Assembly (NCBI GenBank): GCA_003132865.1
Contig: PKYZ01000346.1
Span: 1-11,118, forward strand
DNA: 11,118 nt
Reading direction: 5' to 3'
DNA from: Bryobacterales bacterium
Lineage (GTDB): Bacteria > Acidobacteriota > Terriglobia > Bryobacterales > Bryobacteraceae
Part shown: positions 1 to 6,921 of the stretch, one piece after another
Numbering within the stretch: position 1 is the stretch's first letter
Layout of the letters: each line of letters starts with the position of its first letter
Made by a program: the position numbers and the translations under genes
Notes under the pieces: model-generated
The model's input: the letters and a program-made list of their open reading frames with translations, nothing else
What the model was told of the DNA's origin: nothing
Databases searched by the model: none

Positions 1-1
1 C

Positions 2-2152
2 GTCGAGAGGCCCGTTGGGCGGGATGAATGGCAGGCCGAGCCCGTCGTGCTTGTGTCCAGCTTCCTGATGCGGCGGACCGACCGGCAGCGGGAACTGCTC
101 GACGCCGTCCCTGGGATTGGCGATTGGGATCTCATCATTCTGGACGAAGCGCATCACGCGCGGCGGCGCGGGGCCGGGAGTACGCAGGAAAAGGGTCCCA
201 ATGCGCTGCTGGGGTTGATGCAGAAATTGCAGGCGAAGTGCCGCTCGCTGCTTCTTCTGACAGCGACTCCCATGCAGGTGCATCCCGTCGAACTGTGGGA
301 CCTGATGGATCTGCTGGGATTGCCGGATGAGTGGCGCCGGGACGATGGAGTCTTCCTGCGGTATTTCCAACGGGCGTCGGGCAATCCTTCTACCGAAGAC
401 CTGGAGTACCTCGCATCGCTATTCCGCTCGACCGAGGCGAGCTTCGGGGAGATGGCGGACGCAGAAGCGGATCGGATCCTGCCGGGCGTTTCGCCGCTCA
501 AGCGCAAGAAGGCGCTGCGTGCGCTGCGGGATGTGAGCGCGATACCCCGCAGGACTCTGGATGCGGACACGCGGCGCGCCGCCACGCGCTTGTTGCAGGC
601 AGCCACTCCGTTGCGGCACCGAATGGTCAGGAACACGCGCGCATTGCTGCGACGCTATCAGCTTCCGGTCCCCAAGCGCGATCCGCGCGAAGTCGTGGTG
701 GAGATGACTGCGGCTGAAAGCGCGCTCTACACGGCGGTTGAGGATTTCATTGGCGATGCGTACAAGGCCGCGCCTCCCGAGAAACGATCGGCGGTGGGGT
801 TCGTGATGACCGTGTACCGGCGGCGGCTGGCGTCTAGCTTCGAGGCACTGAAGCGGACACTGAACGGGCGGCTGACGCGGACGGAAGTTATCACCGAGGA
901 AGACGCGTCGCAGGATGAAACTTTGGACGAAGTGATGTCCGGGGAGGAAGTGGCGCGTCTAGCTGCGGAGGCCCCAGAAGTCGACGCGATTAACGAGCGG
1001 GAGCGGATCAACGATTTGCTCCGGCGAATCGCACAATTGGGTACCGACAGTAAGGCGCGACGGCTGAAGGTCGAGTTAGATGCGTGTGTCGCGGACGGGT
1101 TCGATTCAATGATCGTGTTCACGCAATACACCGACACGATGGAGTACCTGAGGGATTATCTGGCCGACCAGATGGCCGGGATGCCTGTGGCGAGCTACTC
1201 AGGCAAGGGCGGCGCGTGGCGCGATGCAAGCGGTCAATGGGCGCCGTGCTCGAAGGAGGAAATCAAGCGCAGGCTGCGGGACCGGCAAGTGCGGCTGCTG
1301 GTTTGTACTGACGCTGCGGGCGAAGGATTGAACCTCCAGTTCGCCGGCGTGCTGGTGAATTACGATCTGCCGTGGAATCCTATGAAGGTGGAGCAACGCA
1401 TCGGACGTATCGACCGTCTCGGCCAGCAGCGTCCGGTGGTTCGCGTGTTGAGCTTCGCGTACAAGGACACGGTGGAGCAGGACGTGTTCTTTACAGTAGG
1501 GAGCCGTATCAATTTGTTTCAGGGGATCGTGGGGCGGCTGCAGCCAATTCTGTCGCGGCTGCCGCGCGAATTCGGAGAGTTGGCGCTGCTCGACCGGGAG
1601 GCACGGGAGGCGGCGCGGCAACGATTCCTCGCGGAGCTGGAACAGCAGGTCAGGGATGCCGACAAGCGCGGTTTCGATATCGATGCGACCGTGGAGGATT
1701 CGCTGGACCTGCCTTCGCTTCCGGAACCGGCCCTGACGCTGCGCGACCTGGACAGTGCGATTCAGATTGCACGCGCGCGGCCGCCCGAGGTCGACTTCCG
1801 GCCACTCGATCCAGGATCGTACGGGATTGGGCTGCCGGGCGGCGCGCCGATTCGAGTTACGACCGATCCGGGCGTGTTCGAGTTTTCATCCGACAACTTC
1901 CAGTTGTTCTCGCCGGGTGGCGACGCGTTCGGCGCGTTCTGTGTGGAAGGCGGCGACGGCGCCGAGGGCCGCGGAATCGCATGGATGGTCCAGCGTCCTG
2001 GCGCGGAGGCGGAATTTGTGGTGGCGACGCAATCCGGACCCCGCAGGGTGGAGAGGTTCGCGGAGCTCCTTGCGGCGCTCGATGTGGCCGGGGAGCCTTG
2101 CGACTTCCCGCTGGCGGACTGGCCGGGGGTAACCGCGTCGGTTATCGCATGA
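2..2152 (+). CDS. SNF2/RapA-like superfamily 2 helicase, 5'-truncated by the window edge
   Basis: The frame is open from the first bases of the window, so the start and the Walker A motif (motif I) lie upstream; 716 residues are visible. Counting from base 2, the motifs appear in the right order: DEAH (motif II) near residue 48, TATP (motif III) near 87, IVFTQY (motif IV) near 371, TDAAGEGLNL (motif V) near 436 and QRIGRIDRLGQ (motif VI) near 465. This is an ATP-dependent DNA translocase of the SNF2/RapA type, cytoplasmic. About 280 residues, including an acidic stretch, separate motifs III and IV. About 240 residues follow motif VI and match no domain I can name. Family members include RapA (RNA polymerase recycling) and DISARM DrmD (phage defence). 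With no upstream neighbours visible I cannot choose. Glycine codons look richer in GGG/GGA than in the genes downstream, a hint of different ancestry. Confidence 0.9.
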   Translation, partial: VERPVGRDEWQAEPVVLVSSFLMRRTDRQRELLDAVPGIGDWDLIILDEAHHARRRGAGSTQEKGPNALLGLMQKLQAKCRSLLLLTATPMQVHPVELWDLMDLLGLPDEWRRDDGVFLRYFQRASGNPSTEDLEYLASLFRSTEASFGEMADAEADRILPGVSPLKRKKALRALRDVSAIPRRTLDADTRRAATRLLQAATPLRHRMVRNTRALLRRYQLPVPKRDPREVVVEMTAAESALYTAVEDFIGDAYKAAPPEKRSAVGFVMTVYRRRLASSFEALKRTLNGRLTRTEVITEEDASQDETLDEVMSGEEVARLAAEAPEVDAINERERINDLLRRIAQLGTDSKARRLKVELDACVADGFDSMIVFTQYTDTMEYLRDYLADQMAGMPVASYSGKGGAWRDASGQWAPCSKEEIKRRLRDRQVRLLVCTDAAGEGLNLQFAGVLVNYDLPWNPMKVEQRIGRIDRLGQQRPVVRVLSFAYKDTVEQDVFFTVGSRINLFQGIVGRLQPILSRLPREFGELALLDREAREAARQRFLAELEQQVRDADKRGFDIDATVEDSLDLPSLPEPALTLRDLDSAIQIARARPPEVDFRPLDPGSYGIGLPGGAPIRVTTDPGVFEFSSDNFQLFSPGGDAFGAFCVEGGDGAEGRGIAWMVQRPGAEAEFVVATQSGPRRVERFAELLAALDVAGEPCDFPLADWPGVTASVIA

Positions 2153-2211
2153 GTATCCGCCCCTGGGCCGGCTCACGCACCCAGTCCCTGGTCCCCAGCC
2201 CCGTTCCGAGG

Positions 2212-2232
2212 TTTTTACAGCTTTTTTACAGC
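2212..2232. promoter_or_regulatory. Direct repeat TTTTTACAGC, 11-bp period, possible response-regulator operator
   Basis: The 10-mer TTTTTACAGC occurs at 2212-2221 and again at 2223-2232, so equivalent bases are exactly 11 bp apart, one helical turn. On the minus strand it reads CTGTAAA-AAAG-CTGTAAA, the layout of PhoB/OmpR-family boxes (7-bp half-sites with a 4-bp AT-rich spacer). It lies about 65 bp before the response-regulator start, inside the only gap (2153-2296) ahead of the five-gene cluster. No convincing -35/-10 pair is visible nearby. An alternative is that the T-runs belong to the end of the helicase transcript, but the stems upstream of them are only 4-5 bp, so a terminator is poorly supported. 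Confidence 0.35.
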
Positions 2233-2296
2233 CCACCCACCGCCCGGCCATCCAAATGGGCGAAAATGTACAGATGAGGTGCAACGGAGCTTGGAG

Positions 2297-2698
2297 ATGC
2301 CGGGCGCAACAGTCCTCATAGTCGAAGATGCCGCCACCTGTGCCACTACGCTGGAAATGGCGTTTCTCGGCATACCGGACATCGCCGTGACCGTACTGCC
2401 GACGGCTCAAGACGCATTGCGCCTGCTCGCAAGCGGGGATTGCGCCGTTAGCGCCGTGGTCACCGACCTGAACATGCCGCGCATGGACGGATTCGAATTC
2501 ATCGAGCGGATCCGCGCCGAACCCCGTCATCAACGGCTGCCCATTATCGTCGTCAGCGGCGACACGGATCCCCGCACGCCTGAGCGCCTGGCGTCGATCG
2601 GCGCGAACGCCTTCTTCCCGAAACCATATTCGCCCGCCCAGGTGCGGCTCAAACTGGAGCAACTTCTCGATGCAATGTCTGCCGATCGTTCCCCGTAG
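2297..2698 (+). CDS. Stand-alone response regulator receiver domain (CheY-like)
   Basis: This 133-residue protein is a single receiver domain with no output domain. The acidic pair is E10-D11, the phospho-acceptor is D57 (in VTDLNMPRMDG), the switch hydroxyl is S87 and the conserved lysine is K109 in FPKPYS. All catalytic positions are present, so it should accept phosphate on D57 from a histidine kinase, plausibly the one at 4731-6464. The ATG at 2297 was chosen because GGAG at 2286-2289 sits 7 nt upstream. A GTG at 2279 in the same frame would add six residues but has no well-spaced ribosome site. It is the first gene of the overlapping cluster and its end overlaps the next gene by 29 nt. 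The output could be protein-protein contact or phosphorelay; nothing in the sequence shows which. Confidence 0.93.
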   Translation: MPGATVLIVEDAATCATTLEMAFLGIPDIAVTVLPTAQDALRLLASGDCAVSAVVTDLNMPRMDGFEFIERIRAEPRHQRLPIIVVSGDTDPRTPERLASIGANAFFPKPYSPAQVRLKLEQLLDAMSADRSP

Positions 2699-4046
2699 CC
2701 ACGCCCGGCGCGTGCTGATCGCTCTCTTGGCGCCAGGCATCCTTGCGGCTCAAACTGCTTCCCCCGATCTCCGGCAAATCGATCTTGGGCAAATCATACA
2801 GCGCCTGGACCGCCTGGAACGGCAAAACCAATCGCTGGCCGAAGAGGTCCGCCAACTGCGCCAGGAACTGGCGGAAGCCCGCGGCCAGCCGCCCAAAGCC
2901 GCGCCGCCGCTCGACGAGAAAGTCGCCGTGGACGCGAGCCGCGTCGAAGAACTCGCGCAGAGCAAGGTGGAGGCTTCCCAACGCTTCCCCATCCGGGTCA
3001 CCGGCATGGCTCTCTTCAACGGCTTCCTGAACTCCAAAGGGAGCGGCGGACAACAGTACCCCCTGTTCGCCTGGCCCGGAAACCTGGCCAGCGGCGGCGG
3101 CACCCTCTATCAGACCACCCTCGGCCTGGACTACTCCGGGCCGCAGGCTTTCCTGGGCGGCAAAGTACACGGCAACGTCTACATGGACTTCGCGGGCGGC
3201 TCCGGCGCGCCGCTGGATTTGGGATTCCGGCTGCGCACGGGCGAGATCGAGATCGATTGGGCAGACCGTAGCATCATGGCGGGCGTGGAGAGCCCCATCT
3301 TCGCGCCGCGCCAGCCCGCCTCGCTGGCGCAAGTGGAGTTCGCGCCTCTGGCCGGCGCAGGCAACCTGTGGCTCTGGATTCCGCAGGTGCGCTTCGAGCA
3401 GAAGATCCGCTTCACGGACCAAACCGGCGTACGCGCGCAATTCGGCGCCGTGCAGACCTCCGAGATCCAGCCGTACGTGCAGAGCACACAGACCCCCGAG
3501 CCCGCCCGGCCAGGCATAGAAGGGCGTTTCGAGTTCTACCATTTCTCACAGCATGGCTCCGAGGCCGGCCGCCGCGTCGAAATCGCGCCCGGCTTCCACA
3601 CCAGCATCACGCACGTGGCCGGCTCATCCGTCTCGTCCAATTTGCTCTCGCTCGATTGGTTCACCAATCCCTTGTCGAAGCTGGAGTTCAGCGGCGCTTT
3701 TTTCAGCGGCCAAAACGTGGGTCCGGTGGGCGGTCTCGAGGGTTTCACGATCCTGCCCACGGGCGCCGCTATCCCGGTACACAGCAAGGGCGGATGGGGG
3801 CAATTGACTGTTCTGGCCACTCCCCGCCTTTCGTTCCACATTTTTTCCGGGCTGGAGAACGGCCGCGCCGCGGACCTGGCGGCATACGCCATAGGCCGAA
3901 ACTGGCTTTACGGCGCGAATTTCTTCTACCGCCTGGCGCCCAACGTGCTACTCGGCGCGGAAGTCTCGCAGGCGCGCACCGCTTATATTGATAGTAGCGT
4001 TCGATTGAACAATCACTATGACCTGGCTCTGGCGTATCTGTTTTAG
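2670..4046 (+). CDS. Putative outer-membrane beta-barrel (porin-like) protein with N-terminal coiled coil
   Basis: The protein has 458 residues. Residues 1-28 look like a Sec signal peptide: basic HARR, then the hydrophobic VLIALLAPGILAA. Residues about 38-72 form a Leu/Glu/Gln/Arg-rich heptad stretch (coiled coil), followed by a Pro/Ala-rich linker. From about residue 107 to the end there are alternating polar/aromatic short strands rich in Gly, Tyr, Phe and Trp. The chain ends in AYLF, with the C-terminal Phe typical of barrels recognised by the BAM machinery. This coiled coil plus barrel plan resembles DcaP-like porins, but I cannot name a substrate. The ATG is preceded by GGAG at 2656-2659. 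The gene starts within the receiver gene and its end overlaps the cupredoxin gene, each by 29 nt. The likely role is a passive channel or envelope scaffold serving the next two proteins (inference). Confidence 0.85.
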   Translation: MQCLPIVPRSHARRVLIALLAPGILAAQTASPDLRQIDLGQIIQRLDRLERQNQSLAEEVRQLRQELAEARGQPPKAAPPLDEKVAVDASRVEELAQSKVEASQRFPIRVTGMALFNGFLNSKGSGGQQYPLFAWPGNLASGGGTLYQTTLGLDYSGPQAFLGGKVHGNVYMDFAGGSGAPLDLGFRLRTGEIEIDWADRSIMAGVESPIFAPRQPASLAQVEFAPLAGAGNLWLWIPQVRFEQKIRFTDQTGVRAQFGAVQTSEIQPYVQSTQTPEPARPGIEGRFEFYHFSQHGSEAGRRVEIAPGFHTSITHVAGSSVSSNLLSLDWFTNPLSKLEFSGAFFSGQNVGPVGGLEGFTILPTGAAIPVHSKGGWGQLTVLATPRLSFHIFSGLENGRAADLAAYAIGRNWLYGANFFYRLAPNVLLGAEVSQARTAYIDSSVRLNNHYDLALAYLF

Positions 4047-4734
4047 CGGCCTCTGGCTCATGCCGGCCTGGTGCGCCAGCGTCAAAGGCAACGTCGTGCT
4101 GACCGATTCGCGAGACCCGGGCGTGCGCCACAACAAGGACTTTTCCGGAGTGGTCGTGTGGCTGGAACCTACCAACGGCGACCCCCCGGGGAGAGTCCCG
4201 CCCCACCACTTCCGGATGGTGCAGAAGGAAAAGCATTTCACGCCGCACGTATTGGCCATCCCGGTCGGCTCCGCGGTGGACTTCCCGAATAAAGATCCCA
4301 TCTTCCATAGCGTGTTTTCCAACTACGACGGGCAGATTTTCGACTTGGGCCTGTACCGGCCCTATACCAGCAAAGACGTCGTATTCAAGCGCGCCGGCAT
4401 TGTGCGCGTGTTCTGCAATATCCATCCAACCATGAGCGCGGTGATCGCCGTGCTGGATACGCCCTGGTTCGACGTTTCCAAAGGTTCGGGCGATTTTGAA
4501 ATTCGCGACGTGCCGCCCGGCAATTACACGTTGCATATCTTCCACGAAAGGGCCACGGACGAGACGCTGAACGCCCTGGTGCGGCCGGTCGGCGTGGAGA
4601 AGGCCGCGCCGCGGGTTCTCCCTCTCATCCGCATTTCCGAAACCGGCTACATCCCCGCGCCGCACAAGAACAAGTGGGACAAAGACTATCCGCCGGTAAT
4701 CGACGACCAGCCGGCCTATCGGCCAAACCAATGA
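4018..4734 (+). CDS. Exported cupredoxin-domain protein (amicyanin-like copper site) with regulatory-like beta domain
   Basis: The protein has 238 residues. Residues 1-20 form a signal peptide (WLWRICFSGLWLMPAWCA), placing it in the periplasm. Residues about 75-146 are a cupredoxin fold: H97 in FHSVFS, then C133, H136 and M139 in FCNIHPTM. That set matches a type-1 blue-copper site, and the C-x2-H-x2-M spacing is that of amicyanin. Around the core lie pieces like the carboxypeptidase regulatory-like fold: VKGNVVL at 22-28 with GVVVWLEP at 44-51, and FEIRDVPPGNYTLHI after the cupredoxin. Databases often label such proteins 'methylamine utilization protein', but no methylamine dehydrogenase gene is here. 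It may carry electrons or sense copper or redox state. The start has no clear Shine-Dalgarno and probably relies on coupling from the 29-nt overlap. M15 is a worse start because it would destroy the signal peptide. The stop overlaps the kinase start in ATGA. Confidence 0.88.
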   Translation: MTWLWRICFSGLWLMPAWCASVKGNVVLTDSRDPGVRHNKDFSGVVVWLEPTNGDPPGRVPPHHFRMVQKEKHFTPHVLAIPVGSAVDFPNKDPIFHSVFSNYDGQIFDLGLYRPYTSKDVVFKRAGIVRVFCNIHPTMSAVIAVLDTPWFDVSKGSGDFEIRDVPPGNYTLHIFHERATDETLNALVRPVGVEKAAPRVLPLIRISETGYIPAPHKNKWDKDYPPVIDDQPAYRPNQ

Positions 4735-6464
4735 TTGCGCGCTTCTCACGCCTGTCGCTGCTATGGAAGATCCTGCTCTCCACCTCCGTGGCCGTCACCC
4801 TGCTGTTCGCGCTCATGGGCTGGATTGTGGTGCACAACGCCGTCCAGACCACCACCAGCACTATGGAAGACGAGGTGGGCGCCAGCTTCCAGGCCTACCA
4901 GTCGCTATGGGAAGCGCGCGCCGAGTTACTCGGTTCGGTGAGCCTGACCCTGAGCCAGATGTCGGCCGTGCGTTCCGCCTTCGGCACCAAGGACGCCAAC
5001 ACCATCCGCGACACAGCCAACGAGCTCTGGAAGATCAAGAATGCCGTTTTTCTGGTAACCGATGCGGCCGGCAAGGTCATCGCACCGGTGGGGGTAATGC
5101 CTGTCGCCGAACGGGATGTGCGCATCGCCGCGGCCCGCTTCCCGGATCAGGCGTCCGGCTTCCTGGTGGGCGGAGGGCACTTGTACCAAACGGTGTTCAC
5201 GCCCGTCTACCTGGAGAACGTGCTGCAAAACGTGCTGGTGGCCGGATATGGCGTGGACAGTCTGGTGGCGAAGCAACTGAAGGCGGACACCGGCGGCAGC
5301 GAATTCCTCTTCGTTTCCAACGGCCAACCGATCGCCTCCTCGCTGGATCCCGAGGCCGCCCGCCTAGTGGTCTCTAGGCTCCCCTCGCGTCCTCTGGAGC
5401 CCTTCAGCGCCGGCGGCATCGAGTACGCCGCGCGTCCCACGCCGCTCCTCGACATTGCCGGCAATCCCATCGGCGATTTGTGGATTCTGCGCTCCTTCGC
5501 GGCCGACAGCGAGCGGCTGGCCGCGCTCCAGCGCAAAATCATTCTGCTTTGGCTGCTGGCCGTCGCCGCCAGCCTGGGCCTCACCTACCTGCTCGCGCGG
5601 CGCATCGTCGAGCCGCTTAAAGAATTGGACCGCGCGGCCGCGGAGGTCTCCCGGCAGAATTACGAGCACCGCGTGAAAGTGGTCAGCCAGGATGAACTCG
5701 GGCGCCTGGCCCGGACCTTCAACGCCATGTGCGCCTCCATCCAGCAGGCGCGCCAGGAACTGATACGCCAAGAGCGCATCTCCACGATCGGGCGGCTTTC
5801 GAGTTCCATCGTGCACGATCTGCGCAACCCGTTGGCGGCGGTTTATGGCGGCGCCGAGATGCTGGTGGATGCCGAGCTGACTCCGCCGCAAGTCAAGCGT
5901 TTGGCCGCCAACATTTATCGCGCTTCGCGGCGTATCCAGGAATTGCTGCAGGATCTGCTCAATGTCTCACGGGGCAACGCCCGCGGCGCAGAGGTGTGCA
6001 AGCTGCGGGAAGTGGCGGCGGCCGGCTGCGAATCCCTGCTGGCTTCCGCCGAAGCGCAGCATGTCGAAGTGCAGATCCGCATTCCGGACGATATCGAGCT
6101 GCCGCTGGAGCGCAACCGCATGGAGCGGGTCTTCTCCAACCTGGTGGGCAACGCTCTGGAAATGATGCCGGAGGGCGGCCGGATTCAAATCTCGGCCGTG
6201 GCGCAAGACGGATTCGTGGTGGCGGATGTGCGCGATACCGGCCCCGGCATCGCGCCCGAGATCCGCGACAGCCTGTTTGAGCCGTTCGTCAGCGCCGGCA
6301 AGAAAAACGGGCTGGGCCTGGGCCTGGCGCTCGCGCGGCAGACGGTGCTCGACCACGGCGGCGACATGTGGGCGGAATCCGAGCCCGGCAACGGCGCGTG
6401 CTTCCGGCTGCGCCTGCCGGTGACGGAAGTGGTGCGTGAGAAGGCAGTGCTGGGGCAAGGGTGA
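4731..6464 (+). CDS. Transmembrane HAMP sensor histidine kinase
   Basis: The protein has 577 residues. A first membrane segment spans about 12-34 and a second about 270-290. Between them is a periplasmic sensor of about 235 residues that looks Cache-like, although I cannot identify the fold with certainty. A HAMP linker follows the second membrane segment, beginning RRIVEPLKEL. Then come the HisKA H-box with phospho-acceptor H362 in IVHDLRNP, the N-box FSNLVGNALEM (468-478), the G1 box DTGPGI (502-507) and the G2 box GLGLGLALA (from 527). All residues needed for ATP binding and autophosphorylation are present. The ATG at 4731 overlaps the cupredoxin stop as ATGA, so translation is coupled; a GTG at 4674 in the same frame would add 19 non-membrane residues and is rejected. 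The obvious in-window partner is the receiver at 2297-2698. The stimulus may be the cupredoxin next door (inference). Confidence 0.94.
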   Translation: MIARFSRLSLLWKILLSTSVAVTLLFALMGWIVVHNAVQTTTSTMEDEVGASFQAYQSLWEARAELLGSVSLTLSQMSAVRSAFGTKDANTIRDTANELWKIKNAVFLVTDAAGKVIAPVGVMPVAERDVRIAAARFPDQASGFLVGGGHLYQTVFTPVYLENVLQNVLVAGYGVDSLVAKQLKADTGGSEFLFVSNGQPIASSLDPEAARLVVSRLPSRPLEPFSAGGIEYAARPTPLLDIAGNPIGDLWILRSFAADSERLAALQRKIILLWLLAVAASLGLTYLLARRIVEPLKELDRAAAEVSRQNYEHRVKVVSQDELGRLARTFNAMCASIQQARQELIRQERISTIGRLSSSIVHDLRNPLAAVYGGAEMLVDAELTPPQVKRLAANIYRASRRIQELLQDLLNVSRGNARGAEVCKLREVAAAGCESLLASAEAQHVEVQIRIPDDIELPLERNRMERVFSNLVGNALEMMPEGGRIQISAVAQDGFVVADVRDTGPGIAPEIRDSLFEPFVSAGKKNGLGLGLALARQTVLDHGGDMWAESEPGNGACFRLRLPVTEVVREKAVLGQG

Positions 6465-6882
6465 GTGCGTATTTCGTCGAAAAAGTGAGATACGTCCGGA
6501 CCGTCGTTGTTCCTTCTGTCACAAGCCCGAGGACGCCGTCGGCCGACTCATCTCAAGTCCCAGCGACTACCCGCGCGCCTTCATCTGTGACGAATGCGTG
6601 GCCGTCTGCCACATGATTTTACGGGACGATGCGGGAGAGCTCGATACGAATACCGCACCGGCGCCAGACGCTCTCGGCGTCGAGCCGGAAGGGGATGCCA
6701 ATCCCATCACGGTAGACGCCGACGGCAATCTGCACCTCCAGCACTCGCGCACTTCCGAACTGATCGCCGCGATGAGCACTTGGGTAGCTTGCGAAGCTCA
6801 AGGGCTGGATGCCTCCAAGGAATTAGCCGAGGTACGCCGCCTTGCCACGTTGATCTTCGGCCCGGAGCCCGGCATGTCCTAG
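6436..6882 (+). CDS. Small orphan protein with ClpX-type C4 zinc finger
   Basis: The protein has 148 residues and starts at GTG, with GGAAG at 6425-6429 placed 6 nt upstream. No other start codon lies in frame before the zinc finger. Residues 25-54 hold C25-x2-C28 and C51-x2-C54 in the pattern CSFCHKP...FICDEC, very close to the N-terminal zinc-binding domain of ClpX. That domain forms dimers and binds adaptors and substrates. The AAA+ ATPase that follows it in ClpX is absent. Instead there is an acidic Ala/Pro-rich linker (about 63-90) and a probably helical tail (about 100-142). The gene overlaps the histidine kinase by 29 nt and so belongs to the same transcription unit. It could compete with or recruit Clp protease adaptors, or act as a small scaffold; both are inference. 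The family call rests on the cysteine motif only. Confidence 0.82.
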   Translation: MRRQCWGKGECVFRRKSEIRPDRRCSFCHKPEDAVGRLISSPSDYPRAFICDECVAVCHMILRDDAGELDTNTAPAPDALGVEPEGDANPITVDADGNLHLQHSRTSELIAAMSTWVACEAQGLDASKELAEVRRLATLIFGPEPGMS

Positions 6883-6902
6883 CCGCACGTGCACCCTGCC
6901 GC

Positions 6903-6908
6903 TATACT
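6903..6908 (+). promoter_or_regulatory. TATACT, possible -10 element for purMN
   Basis: TATACT matches the sigma-70 -10 consensus at five of six positions and stands out in this GC-rich DNA. It ends 13 nt before the purM ATG, so a transcript starting about 7 nt downstream would have a leader of only about 6 nt. No TTGACA-like -35 is visible 16-18 nt upstream, which lowers confidence. Confidence 0.35.
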
Positions 6909-6921
6909 ATGAATTCCATAC

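Noticed and set aside
2153..2211. Intrinsic terminator after the helicase
   Set aside because: The only stems (CTGGG/CCCAG and CTGG/CCAG) are 4-5 bp and are not directly followed by the T-runs.
1372..2277. A 301-codon + strand frame running past the helicase stop
   Set aside because: Low-complexity Arg/Gly/Ala translation. The overlapping helicase frame holds motif VI in the same stretch.
3769..4749. A 326-codon minus-strand frame across the barrel and cupredoxin genes
   Set aside because: No recognisable domain, and it is antisense to two genes with clear signal peptides and copper ligands.
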